Below are positions 5,985 to 12,584 of a stretch of 16,358 bases of DNA, one piece after another. The stretch lies in assembly GCA_041676645.1 (NCBI GenBank), contig JBAYRO010000071.1, positions 1 through 16,358 of the forward strand, given 5' to 3'. This DNA is from JAMLIN01 sp041676645. Lineage in GTDB: Bacteria; Pseudomonadota; Gammaproteobacteria; Burkholderiales; Burkholderiaceae_E. The first letter of the stretch is position 1; the number at the start of each line of letters is the position of its first letter. The notes below the pieces were generated by a model that was not told the origin of the DNA, ran no database searches, and saw only the letters and a program-made list of their open reading frames with translations. Both the position numbers and the translations under genes were made by a program.

Positions 5985-7148
5985 ATGCACAAGCTCTTGT
6001 CTTTTATCGCAATTTTCCTGTCGGTCTCGCTCAGCATGGGAGCCGGGACCGCCCAGGCGCAGGTCAGCCCCCCGGAGATCGCGGCCAAGGCCTGGATCCT
6101 GGTCGACATGACGACCGGCCAGGTGCTCGCCGAGCACAACGCCGACGAGCGTTTCGAGCCGGCATCGCTCACCAAGGTGATGACCGCCTACGTGGTGTTC
6201 CGCTCCCTGACCGAGAAGCGGATCGATCTCGACCAGCGCCCACCGGTGTCGGAACGCGCCTACAAGGCGATCGGCTCGCGCACATTCGTCGAGCCCAACG
6301 ACCCGGCGCGGATCGAGGACCTGCTGCGAGGCATGATCGTGCAGTCGGGCAACGATGCATCGATCATCCTGGCCGAAGCGGTCGCCGGCACCGAGGAGGG
6401 GTTCGCCCAGATCATGAACCAGACCGCCGAGCGGATGGGCATGACGAACACCCAGTTCCGCAATTCGACCGGCCTGCCCGATCCGGAGCACTACTCGACC
6501 GCCCGCGATCTCGCGACCTCCGCGATGAACCTGATCCGGGACTTTCCCCAGTTCTATCCGCTCTATTCCGAGAAGGAATTCACCTACAACGACATCAAGC
6601 AGGGCAACCGCAATCGCCTGCTCTACGTCGATCCGACGGTCGACGGCATGAAGACCGGCTATACCGAGGCGGCGGGCTACTGCCTGATCACCTCGGCCCA
6701 GCGTCCGCAGCCCGGCGCCAACCTGCAGCGCCGGCTCATATCGGTCGTGCTGGGCACCGCATCGATGGCGGCGCGCGCGATCGAATCCCAGAAGCTGATC
6801 AACTACGGATTCCAGAACTTCGACGCCGTCGAGCTCTATGCGGCCAGCCAGGCGGCCGGCAGCTACACGGTCTGGAAAGGCAAGGCCGACCTCATCACCG
6901 GCGGCTTCGAGGATCCGGTGCGGGTGACCGTGCCCAAGGGACAGGGCAAGAAGATCCAGGCCGAGATCGAGCATATCCAGCCGCTGGTCGCACCGATCGC
7001 CAAGGGCCAACGCATCGGCACCCTGCGCGTGCACTACGAGGGCGAGCTGCTCACCGAGCGTGCGCTCCTCGCGAACGAGGACATCGAGCCCGCCGGCATC
7101 CTGGGCCGCCTCTGGGACAGCCTGAAGATGCTGGTCCTGCGCCAGTGA
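5985..7148 (+). CDS. dacC: Serine-type D-Ala-D-Ala carboxypeptidase (PBP5/6 type)
   Basis: This periplasmic enzyme trims the terminal D-Ala from peptidoglycan pentapeptides and so limits crosslinking. The 387-residue precursor has a signal peptide ending in AQA (cleavage after residue 25). The three class motifs are present: SLTK with nucleophile Ser61 and Lys64, SGN at 121-123, and KTG at 223-225. A beta-sandwich PBP5 C-domain follows, and the last residues (GILGRLWDSLKMLVLRQ) form an amphipathic helix of the kind that anchors these enzymes to the inner membrane. ATG 5985 has AGGAG at 5975-5979 five bases upstream; the in-frame TTG at 5982 is less likely. dacA would be an equally valid symbol. 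It is followed by the aminotransferase and DUF493 genes, a conserved order. Confidence 0.94.
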   Translation: MHKLLSFIAIFLSVSLSMGAGTAQAQVSPPEIAAKAWILVDMTTGQVLAEHNADERFEPASLTKVMTAYVVFRSLTEKRIDLDQRPPVSERAYKAIGSRTFVEPNDPARIEDLLRGMIVQSGNDASIILAEAVAGTEEGFAQIMNQTAERMGMTNTQFRNSTGLPDPEHYSTARDLATSAMNLIRDFPQFYPLYSEKEFTYNDIKQGNRNRLLYVDPTVDGMKTGYTEAAGYCLITSAQRPQPGANLQRRLISVVLGTASMAARAIESQKLINYGFQNFDAVELYAASQAAGSYTVWKGKADLITGGFEDPVRVTVPKGQGKKIQAEIEHIQPLVAPIAKGQRIGTLRVHYEGELLTERALLANEDIEPAGILGRLWDSLKMLVLRQ

Positions 7149-7153
7149 GGACC

Positions 7154-7257
7154 CGCAGCGACGAGGGGGCAATATGAGCCCGAGCGCACGGCCGCCCGAA
7201 GCCGGGCTCGCGTCCCCCACGGGGCGACCGGCGCGCAGCGACGAGGGGGCAATATGA
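7154..7257 (+). repeat. 24-bp direct repeats carrying RBS and start codon, 80 bp apart
   Basis: Bases 7154-7177 and 7234-7257 are identical over 24 bases. Each copy includes the ribosome binding site GAGGGGG and the ATATGA in which the aminotransferase starts. The 56 bases between them (7178-7233) can form a hairpin: GGCCGCCC (7190-7197) against GGGCGACC (7222-7229) with one mismatch. This looks like a segment inserted with duplication of the gene start, or a tandem duplication of about 80 bp. In the leader frame it reads RPPEAGLASPTGRP, reminding me of a GC-rich dispersed element (PPEAASTAPSGG when translated) that I recall before many betaproteobacterial genes; that likeness is from memory. 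Confidence 0.8.
7174..7257 (+). CDS. Possible 27-residue leader peptide overlapping the aminotransferase start
   Basis: The upstream copy of the repeated start region carries the same ribosome binding site (7163-7169) and ATG as the aminotransferase gene, and opens a 27-codon frame (MSPSARPPEAG to ARSDEGAI). Its TGA at 7255-7257 overlaps the ATG at 7254, so ribosomes finishing the leader would stand on the true start. It could couple or dampen translation of the aminotransferase. The peptide has no recognisable function and may only be a by-product of the duplication. Translation is plausible from the copied signals but unproven. Confidence 0.4.
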   Translation: MSPSARPPEAGLASPTGRPARSDEGAI

Positions 7258-8120
7258 ACGAGCAGACCGTCTACCTCGATGGCCGGTACATGCCGCTCGC
7301 CGAGGCCCGCATACCGGTGCTCGACCGGGGCTTCATCTTCGGCGACGGCGTCTACGAAGTGGTCCCGGTGTATGCCCGCCGGCCGTTTCGCTGGCCGCAG
7401 CACCGGGCCAGGCTCGGTCGCAGCCTCGCTGCCATCCGGATCGCCGACCCGCTCGGGGAAGCGGGCTGGGACGCGCTGGTGGCCGGGCTCGTCGCCCGTC
7501 ATCCCTGGCCCGAGCAGTTCGTCTACATCCAGGTCACCCGCGGCGTGGCGCCGCGCGCGCACGCCTTCCCGGCCGAATCCACGCCGACCGTCTTCGCGAT
7601 GAGCAGCGAGCTCAAGCCTCCCGCCGCGGAGCTGCTCGGCAAGGGCATCTCGCTCGCGTCGCTGCCCGACGAGCGCTGGCTGCATTGCGACATCAAGTCG
7701 ACCTCGCTGCTCGGCAATGTGCTGGCCCGCCAGGCGGCGATCGATGCCGGTGCGAATGAATGCGTGATGTTCCGCGACGGTTTCCTGACCGAGGGCGCGG
7801 CAAGCAATGTCTGGGTCGTGCGCCACGGCGCGGTGTGCGGCGTGCCGGCCGGCCCCCTCGCCCTGGAGGGCATCCGGGTCGGGCTGATCGAGTCGCTGTG
7901 CGCCATCGAAGGCATCCCCTTCGAACGGCGCCGCATCCATCGCGACGAAGTCGTCCGCGCCGACGAACTGATGATCAGCTCGGCGACGCAGGAGATCCTG
8001 CCGGTCACCCTGCTCGATGGCGAACCGGTCGGCGATGGTCGTCCCGGACCACTGCATCGCCGCCTGCACCAGGCCTACCAGCGGGCCAAGTCCGATCCCG
8101 CCATCGCGGGCTGGTCGTGA
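7254..8120 (+). CDS. dat: PLP class IV aminotransferase, D-amino acid aminotransferase type
   Basis: The 288-residue cytoplasmic protein is a fold-type IV aminotransferase (branched-chain / D-alanine / 4-amino-4-deoxychorismate lyase family). It shows LDRGFIFGDGVYEV near residues 23-36, the PLP-binding Lys148 in CDIKSTSLLGNVLARQ, Glu180 in LTEGAASN, which should contact the pyridine nitrogen, and ISSATQEILPV near the end. The likely reaction is transamination between D-amino acids and 2-oxo acids, making D-Ala or D-Glu for peptidoglycan; substrate choice cannot be read from sequence. The usual PGITR stretch is LEGIRVGL here, which I believe is common in betaproteobacterial relatives. The start region is duplicated upstream. 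Its stop overlaps the DUF493 start (GTGA). Confidence 0.88.
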   Translation: MNEQTVYLDGRYMPLAEARIPVLDRGFIFGDGVYEVVPVYARRPFRWPQHRARLGRSLAAIRIADPLGEAGWDALVAGLVARHPWPEQFVYIQVTRGVAPRAHAFPAESTPTVFAMSSELKPPAAELLGKGISLASLPDERWLHCDIKSTSLLGNVLARQAAIDAGANECVMFRDGFLTEGAASNVWVVRHGAVCGVPAGPLALEGIRVGLIESLCAIEGIPFERRRIHRDEVVRADELMISSATQEILPVTLLDGEPVGDGRPGPLHRRLHQAYQRAKSDPAIAGWS

Positions 8121-8431
8121 ACGACGAGACCAACAGCGACCGCGATCCGCACAACGAGCGGGCCTTCGACCGGCTCGAGCAGCTGCTCGAGTTCCCGGTC
8201 GATTTCCCCCTGAAGATCATCGGCGCCCGTGTAGACGAGTTCGCCGACACGGTGACCGGGATCGTCCTGGCGCACGCACCCGACTTCGACCCGGCCACCG
8301 CGCGGATGCGGGTCTCGTCCAAGGGCAGCTGGCTCAGCGTCTCGGTGACGATAAGGGCGCAGTCGCGCGATCAGCTGCAGGGGCTGCACGATGCCCTGGC
8401 AGCCCATCCCCTGGTGCGAATGGTGCTCTGA
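8117..8431 (+). CDS. ybeD: DUF493 (YbeD-like) protein
   Basis: The 104-residue protein begins at GTG 8117, overlapping the aminotransferase stop by four bases. It has the DUF493 pattern throughout: FPVDFPLKIIGARVDEFADTV, a VSSKGSWLSVSVTIRAQS strand, RDQLQGLHDAL and a closing HPLVRMVL. Relatives are small alpha-beta (ACT-like) proteins. The E. coli YbeD is encoded next to lipB and dacA, which matches this neighbourhood, but no catalytic role is established. Because lipB here lies beyond an inverted META gene, the DUF493-lipB link is split, and DUF493 should be transcribed with dac and dat. Confidence 0.9.
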   Translation: MNDETNSDRDPHNERAFDRLEQLLEFPVDFPLKIIGARVDEFADTVTGIVLAHAPDFDPATARMRVSSKGSWLSVSVTIRAQSRDQLQGLHDALAAHPLVRMVL

Positions 8432-8433
8432 AG

Positions 8434-8449
8434 CCGGCGATCCCGCCGG
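8434..8449. terminator. Short hairpin between convergent DUF493 and META genes
   Basis: CCGGCG (8434-8439) and CGCCGG (8444-8449) form a six-base perfect stem with a four-base loop in the 25-bp gap between two convergent genes. The position suits a bidirectional terminator, but there is no T-tract and short GC hairpins are frequent in DNA of this composition. Confidence 0.3.
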
Positions 8450-8456
8450 TCCGGAA

Positions 8457-8972
8457 TCAACGGCGCAACAGCGTCGCCATCACCTGCCCCTGCGCCAGCA
8501 GCTCGAGCCGATCGCGCGAAAGCCGGTAGCCGGTGGTGGAGCTCAGGGCCGCGACCATGCGTCGCTCGGCGATGCCGAGTTCGCCGTCGCAGGCCATCTT
8601 GGTCGACTGTTCGATGCGGAACTGGAGTTCCTCGTCCCGGGTGCGGAAGCGCCCACCCATGCGATTGCAGCCGACGCCGGCCGAGAAGCTGCCACGGCCA
8701 TCCTGCTCGTCCTCGAAGGAGAGCAGGTTCGCCTCCGGGCGCGCATCCTTCGGCACGGGCTTGCCGAGGACCTCGACAAAGCTCCACTGGCTCCCGGCCA
8801 GGCCGCTCGAGAACAGACCGCGCAGGATACTGCCCGGGCCGCGCGAGGCGCCTTCGCCGGCGGGGCCGCCGGGCTGGGCACAACCGGCAAGCGTCGCGAT
8901 GCCCAGGGCGAGGATGGCGCGACGCCGGATGCCGGGGCGGTCGGCATCGGCGAGGGACGGGATGGTGCTCAT
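8457..8972 (-). CDS. META-domain (HslJ-like) lipoprotein
   Basis: The 171-residue precursor has a signal peptide ending in the lipobox LAGC (Cys31). The n-region holds GIRRRAIL, so twin-arginine export is possible. Residues 58-170 form one META domain: LAGSQWSFVEVLG, LLSFEDEQ, the hallmark VGCNRMGGRF (Cys102) and STKMACDGEL (Cys128), then TTGYRLSRDRLELL. E. coli HslJ, of the same family, is an outer-membrane protein linked to heat and novobiocin response; no specific role can be assigned here. ATG 8972 is preferred over an upstream start at 9038 because it has GGAG nine bases upstream and puts the signal peptide near the N-terminus. It is divergent from lipB, with the palindrome at 9000-9018 between them. 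Confidence 0.85.
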   Translation of the reverse strand: MSTIPSLADADRPGIRRRAILALGIATLAGCAQPGGPAGEGASRGPGSILRGLFSSGLAGSQWSFVEVLGKPVPKDARPEANLLSFEDEQDGRGSFSAGVGCNRMGGRFRTRDEELQFRIEQSTKMACDGELGIAERRMVAALSSTTGYRLSRDRLELLAQGQVMATLLRR

Positions 8973-8999
8973 CGGCGGGAACTCCGGCTGAAACGGTCC

Positions 9000-9018
9000 C
9001 CGATCATGCCATGATCGG
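9000..9018. promoter_or_regulatory. 19-bp palindrome in the divergent META/lipB gap, operator-like
   Basis: CCGATCATG (9000-9008) and CATGATCGG (9010-9018) are exact inverted repeats around a single base. The site lies in the middle of the 80-bp gap, 27 bases upstream of the META start and 34 bases upstream of the lipB start, where a dimeric repressor or activator could act on both promoters. Alternatively it is a chance palindrome or part of a 5' leader hairpin. Confidence 0.45.
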
Positions 9019-9052
9019 CCCCTGATTCCCGTTCCCATGCCGCGGGGCTTCC

Positions 9053-9751
9053 ATGGATACCCCTTCGAATCCGATCCGGGTCCGCCGGCTCGGCCGCGTG
9101 CCCTACCTGCCGACGCTCGAAGCGATGCGCGAATTCACCCGGGAGCGCGACGGCGCCAGCCTCGACGAGATCTGGTTGCTCGAGCATCCTCCGGTCTTCA
9201 CGCAGGGCTTCGCCGGCCAGGCGGGCTTCGTGCGCGATCCCGGATCGATTCCGCTGGTGGCGACCGAGCGTGGCGGCCAGGCTACCTATCATGGTCCCGG
9301 CCAGCTCGTCGCGTATCTCCTGGTCGACCTGCGCCGGCGCCGGCTCGGCGTTCGCGGCTTCGTCGAGGCAGTCGAGCGGGCGCTGATCGACTACCTGGGT
9401 TCGGCCGGCATCGCCGCCGGCCGACGCGAACGCGCCGCCGGCGTCTACCTGGCCGATACCGATGCGGCATCGGGCCCCAAGATCGCATCGATCGGCCTGA
9501 AGATCAGCCATGGCCGCAGCTACCACGGGCTCGCGCTGAATGTCGCGATGGATCTCGAACCCTTCGGACGCATCGACCCCTGCGGCATGCCGGGGCTCGT
9601 GATGACCGACATGCGCAGCCAGGGCGTCTCGCGAAGCGTCGCCGACGCCGGCGAGGAGCTTGCCGCCCGGCTGATCTCCCGGCTTGGGGCGGAACCCGCG
9701 ACGACATCGGCGACAATGTCCTCGTCCCGATTCCCGCAGGCCGAACCATGA
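9053..9751 (+). CDS. lipB: Lipoyl(octanoyl) transferase
   Basis: LipB moves octanoate from octanoyl-ACP to the lipoyl domains of 2-oxoacid dehydrogenases and the glycine cleavage H protein, the first step of lipoate assembly. The 232-residue protein has RGGQATYHGPGQLVAYLLVD, the catalytic Lys143 in GPKIASIGLK, SYHGLALNV and the catalytic Cys177 in IDPCGMPGL, so the active site is complete. The start ATG 9053 is preceded only by a weak GGGG. A longer upstream start in this frame is not supported. Its stop overlaps the lipA start (ATGA at 9748-9751), so the two proteins should be translationally coupled. Confidence 0.95.
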   Translation: MDTPSNPIRVRRLGRVPYLPTLEAMREFTRERDGASLDEIWLLEHPPVFTQGFAGQAGFVRDPGSIPLVATERGGQATYHGPGQLVAYLLVDLRRRRLGVRGFVEAVERALIDYLGSAGIAAGRRERAAGVYLADTDAASGPKIASIGLKISHGRSYHGLALNVAMDLEPFGRIDPCGMPGLVMTDMRSQGVSRSVADAGEELAARLISRLGAEPATTSATMSSSRFPQAEP

Positions 9752-10728
9752 TCGATCCGTCCCGACCGCTTCACCGCCACGATGACCCGAGGATCAAGCA
9801 GAAGGCGCAGGCCAAGACGGCACGGATCCCGATCAAGGTAGCGCCCGCCACCGAGGTCCTGCGCAAACCCGAATGGATCCGGGTCCGGCCACCCGGCGTC
9901 GGCAGTCGCTTCCACGAGATCAAGCGGATCCTGCGCGAGCATCGCCTGCATACCGTCTGCGAGGAAGCCGCCTGCCCGAACATCGGGGAGTGCTTCGGCA
10001 AGGGCACCGCGACCTTCATGATCATGGGCGACAAGTGCACCCGTCGCTGCCCCTTCTGCGACGTCGGCCATGGCCGGCCCGACGCCCTCGACCCGGACGA
10101 ACCGGCCAATCTGGCGCGGACCATCGCCGCGCTGCGCCTGCGCTACGTCGTGATCACCAGCGTCGATCGCGACGACCTGCGCGACGGCGGCGCCGGACAC
10201 TTCGTCGACTGCATCCGCCAGGTCCGCGAGGTTTCGCCGGCCACCCGCATCGAGGTCCTGGTGCCCGACTTCCGGGGACGACTCGAACGCGCGCTCGAGA
10301 TTCTCGAAGCCGCGCCGCCCGACGTGATGAACCACAACCTGGAAACCGTGCCCAGGCTGTATCGCGAAGCCCGGCCCGGTTCGGACTATGCGCATTCACT
10401 GCGGCTGCTCCAGGAATTCAAGCGCAGGGTGCCGGGCGTGCCCACCAAGTCGGGCCTGATGGTCGGCCTTGGCGAAACCGACGACGAAATCCTCGAGGTG
10501 ATGGCCGACATGCGCGATCACGACATCGACATGCTCACCATCGGCCAGTACCTCGCGCCGTCGACGGCCCACCTGCCGGTGCGCCGCTATGTCCATCCGG
10601 ACGGCTTCGCCATGTTCGGCGCGCGCGCGAGGGAGATGGGCTTCACCCATGCGGCCGTCGGCGCGCTGGTGCGCTCCTCCTACCATGCCGACGAACAGGC
10701 GCGCGCCGCCGGCGTTCCGGGCGACTGA
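9748..10728 (+). CDS. lipA: Lipoyl synthase (radical SAM)
   Basis: LipA inserts two sulfur atoms into protein-bound octanoyl groups made by LipB. The 326-residue protein carries the auxiliary cluster motif C-x4-C-x5-C (Cys71, Cys76, Cys82), the radical SAM motif C-x3-C-x2-C (CTRRCPFC, Cys97/101/104), the GLGET segment and the C-terminal RSSYH motif whose serine binds the auxiliary cluster. All ligands are present. ATG 9748 is the correct start because homology begins soon after (ARIPIK, KPEWIRV) and it overlaps the lipB stop; the reading frame stays open much further upstream only as a shadow of lipB. The composite palindromic repeat at 10729-10842 begins directly after its stop. Confidence 0.97.
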   Translation: MIDPSRPLHRHDDPRIKQKAQAKTARIPIKVAPATEVLRKPEWIRVRPPGVGSRFHEIKRILREHRLHTVCEEAACPNIGECFGKGTATFMIMGDKCTRRCPFCDVGHGRPDALDPDEPANLARTIAALRLRYVVITSVDRDDLRDGGAGHFVDCIRQVREVSPATRIEVLVPDFRGRLERALEILEAAPPDVMNHNLETVPRLYREARPGSDYAHSLRLLQEFKRRVPGVPTKSGLMVGLGETDDEILEVMADMRDHDIDMLTIGQYLAPSTAHLPVRRYVHPDGFAMFGARAREMGFTHAAVGALVRSSYHADEQARAAGVPGD

Positions 10729-10842
10729 GGAGGGAAAGGGAAAGGGAAATGGGGTCAGACAGGGAAATGGGGTCAGACACGATTTGCGCATGCAAATCGT
10801 GTCTGACCCCATTTCCCTGACCCCATTTCCTTTCCCTTTCCC
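10729..10842. repeat. Composite palindromic repeat (REP/MITE-like) after lipA
   Basis: The core is a perfect 27-bp inverted repeat (10761-10787 and 10792-10818) around a four-base loop GCAT. The outer part repeats the motif AAATGGGGTCAGAC a second time on the left (10747-10760) and an incomplete version, TGACCCCATTT, on the right (10818-10828). GGGAAA / TTTCCC runs flank both sides, so nearly the whole 114 bp folds back on itself. It fills the 123-bp gap between lipA and the convergent lipoprotein gene. GGGGTCAGAC palindromes remind me of repeats mobilised by REP-associated tyrosine transposases (RAYTs) in proteobacteria; this comes from memory, and no transposase gene is in the window. It may also end transcription from both sides. 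Confidence 0.85.
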
Positions 10843-10851
10843 CGGCCCGGC

Positions 10852-11691
10852 CTAGGGCTGCAGCGATTCGACCAGGAAGCGCTCGGTCGCGCTGCGCGCC
10901 GCCGGCATGTTCATGACCCGCTGCGGCGCATTGCCCAGCAGCAGGACTTCGGCGCGCGGATTGTTGCGCAGGAGCGGTCCGCAATGGCCGATCGGATCGG
11001 GCAGGCCGACCCAGTCGTTGGCCGAAGAGAAAAGCGGATCGCGCGCGCTGATCACATTGAGCACCGGGCGGCCCGGGGGCAGGCGGGTGCCATGTTCCTT
11101 GACGAAGAAGTTGTTCTCGCAGCTCCAGGCGAACAGGAGCCGGGCGCTGAACTCGGGGCCGTCGTAGCGCGCCGATGCCACCGCGCCCTCCTCGACGCCG
11201 CCGAGAGCGAGCCGGCTGGTGTCGGCCCAGTCGACGGTGCCCAGGGCCTGCAGGGCGAAGACGATCTCGGTGCGGCGCAGCTCATGGATGCGTTCGTAGC
11301 TTTCCTTGTCGACGGGCGAGGTGTAGGTGAGCCGGCTCTGCAGCTGCATGCTGTCCGTGGCGATGCTGCCGATGCCGAGCGACTCGGCCAGCCAGATCTG
11401 CCATTCCTTGAGCGCCGGCGAAATCCCGGAGGCGCCATGCATCATCACGACGACCGGCACCCTCGCGACGGCGCGGCCCTGCACCTCGCCCAGCGGCCCG
11501 GCGTAGACCGGACCGCCGGTCGCACGCGACGGGATCACGACCCAGGCGTGCTCGACCACGGCCCGGGCCGAAACATTGGAGTGGCTCCACGACGAACCAT
11601 GCACCACCCCGTCGGGCGCGACCGGCCGTGAGGAGCAGGCGGAGAACAGGACCGTCAGGCCGATGAGGCATGCGAGGACAGGGCGCTGCAT
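10852..11691 (-). CDS. Lipoprotein with alpha/beta-hydrolase fold, catalytic residues apparently lost
   Basis: The 279-residue precursor has a lipoprotein signal ending in LFSAC (Cys19). Residues 78-278 resemble dienelactone-hydrolase-like proteins: VPVVVMMHGASGISPALKEW (oxyanion region), DTSRLALGGVEEGAVASARY (nucleophile elbow) and VISARDPLF (Asp218, the usual acid position). At the elbow the expected GxSxG reads GVEEG, with Glu167 where Ser or Cys should be. The C-terminal segment that normally offers the catalytic His reads GNAPQRVMNMP, with none. It may therefore be a non-catalytic binding or structural protein. ATG 11691 is chosen over a longer frame because it has GGAG seven bases upstream and places the signal peptide at the N-terminus. 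It is divergent from the GST gene. Confidence 0.75.
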   Translation of the reverse strand: MQRPVLACLIGLTVLFSACSSRPVAPDGVVHGSSWSHSNVSARAVVEHAWVVIPSRATGGPVYAGPLGEVQGRAVARVPVVVMMHGASGISPALKEWQIWLAESLGIGSIATDSMQLQSRLTYTSPVDKESYERIHELRRTEIVFALQALGTVDWADTSRLALGGVEEGAVASARYDGPEFSARLLFAWSCENNFFVKEHGTRLPPGRPVLNVISARDPLFSSANDWVGLPDPIGHCGPLLRNNPRAEVLLLGNAPQRVMNMPAARSATERFLVESLQP

Positions 11692-11771
11692 TGAAGACTC
11701 CGAGTGATGGTGCGCCCGGGGCTCGCCGGCGCCCTTGCCGGCCGCGACCACCGCCACGCCGACGCTACCGG

Positions 11772-11800
11772 AATATAGCGGACATCCCGCCCCGGGCGAC
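11772..11800 (-). promoter_or_regulatory. Weak candidate promoter for the lipoprotein gene
   Basis: On the minus strand TATATT (11777-11772) is the only AT-rich -10-like hexamer in the 196-bp gap between the lipoprotein and GST genes. The hexamer 17 bases upstream (GTCGCC, 11800-11795) matches the -35 consensus poorly. I see no convincing promoter for the GST on the other strand. Confidence 0.22.
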
Positions 11801-11887
11801 CCCTGTCGCATGCCGCCCGGCGGCCCGTCCGGGCCACTCGCGTTATCCTTCGTGCAGGCACCGCTTACACGAACCCAGGAGACAAGG

Positions 11888-12547
11888 ATGATCGAACTCT
11901 ACTTCGCGCCCGGCGCATGCTCGTTCGTACCGCATGTCGGGCTCGAGATCGTTCGGCAGAAGACCGGCGAGGACTTCGAGCCGAAGCTGATCAAGCTGCA
12001 CAAGGGTGAGCACCAGACCCCGGAATACCTCGCCATCAACCCGCACGGGCAGGTGCCGGTCGTCACGGTCGACGGCAAGCCCCTGACCCAGATCCTCGCG
12101 ATCATCGACCATCTCGACCAGCGCTTCCCCCAGGCCGGCCTGCTGCCGACGGATCCCTGGGAGCGGGCGCAGGCGCTATCGACGCTCGCCTGGTTCAACA
12201 ACACGGTGCACCCGACCTTCACGCATGTGTTCATGCCGCACAAGTTCAGCGACGACAAGGATGTCCAGCAGAACATCCGCGGCCATGCGGTCGAGGCCTA
12301 TCGCGGACTGCTCGAAAGGCTCCAGGAACAGATCGCTGCCGGCGGCCCGATCTGGAACCGGCCCGCGGCGACCCCGACCGATGCCTATGCCTTCACCCTG
12401 CTGCGATGGGCCGGCTATGCCGGAATCGATTCGGCATCGCTGCCCGGCCTCAAGGCCTACGTCGAGAGCCGGATGGGCCTGGAGCCGATCGCCGCCGCCC
12501 TGGCGCGCGAGCGGATCGCGCTCGACACCTACAAGCCCGCCGCCTGA
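11888..12547 (+). CDS. Glutathione S-transferase, beta-class-like
   Basis: The 219-residue cytoplasmic protein has the two-domain GST layout. The N-terminal thioredoxin-like domain has YFAPGACSFVPHVGLEI, with Cys11 at the place of the mixed-disulfide cysteine of beta-class enzymes, followed by NPHGQVPVVTVDG (cis-Pro) and the region where SNAIL-type glutathione contacts lie (LTQILAIIDHLDQRF). A helical C-domain runs from about residue 90. It should bind glutathione for conjugation or disulfide reduction; the natural substrate is not predictable. AGGAG lies six to seven bases before ATG 11888, which decides the start against an upstream in-frame ATG. It is convergent with the LD-carboxypeptidase gene. 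Confidence 0.87.
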   Translation: MIELYFAPGACSFVPHVGLEIVRQKTGEDFEPKLIKLHKGEHQTPEYLAINPHGQVPVVTVDGKPLTQILAIIDHLDQRFPQAGLLPTDPWERAQALSTLAWFNNTVHPTFTHVFMPHKFSDDKDVQQNIRGHAVEAYRGLLERLQEQIAAGGPIWNRPAATPTDAYAFTLLRWAGYAGIDSASLPGLKAYVESRMGLEPIAAALARERIALDTYKPAA

Positions 12548-12584
12548 ACCACGAACCGGCGCGTCCTGGCCCCTTCGCAGACCC

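Noticed and set aside
5841..8069. A 742-codon open frame on the minus strand opposite dac and dat
   Set aside because: The opposite strand has complete motifs for both enzymes, while this frame shows no domain pattern.
7254..8120. Loss of the PGITR phosphate-binding stretch in the aminotransferase (LEGIRVGL instead)
   Set aside because: I believe betaproteobacterial homologues commonly have EGIRYGL here, so it is probably a lineage feature and not a defect.
9037..9747. An N-terminal extension of LipA reaching back through lipB
   Set aside because: The frame is open only as a shadow of lipB; the ATGA overlap at 9748-9751 and the homology boundary fix the LipA start.
11844..11849. TATCCT as a -10 element for the GST gene
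   Set aside because: Only four of six bases match and no -35 element is present at a usable distance.
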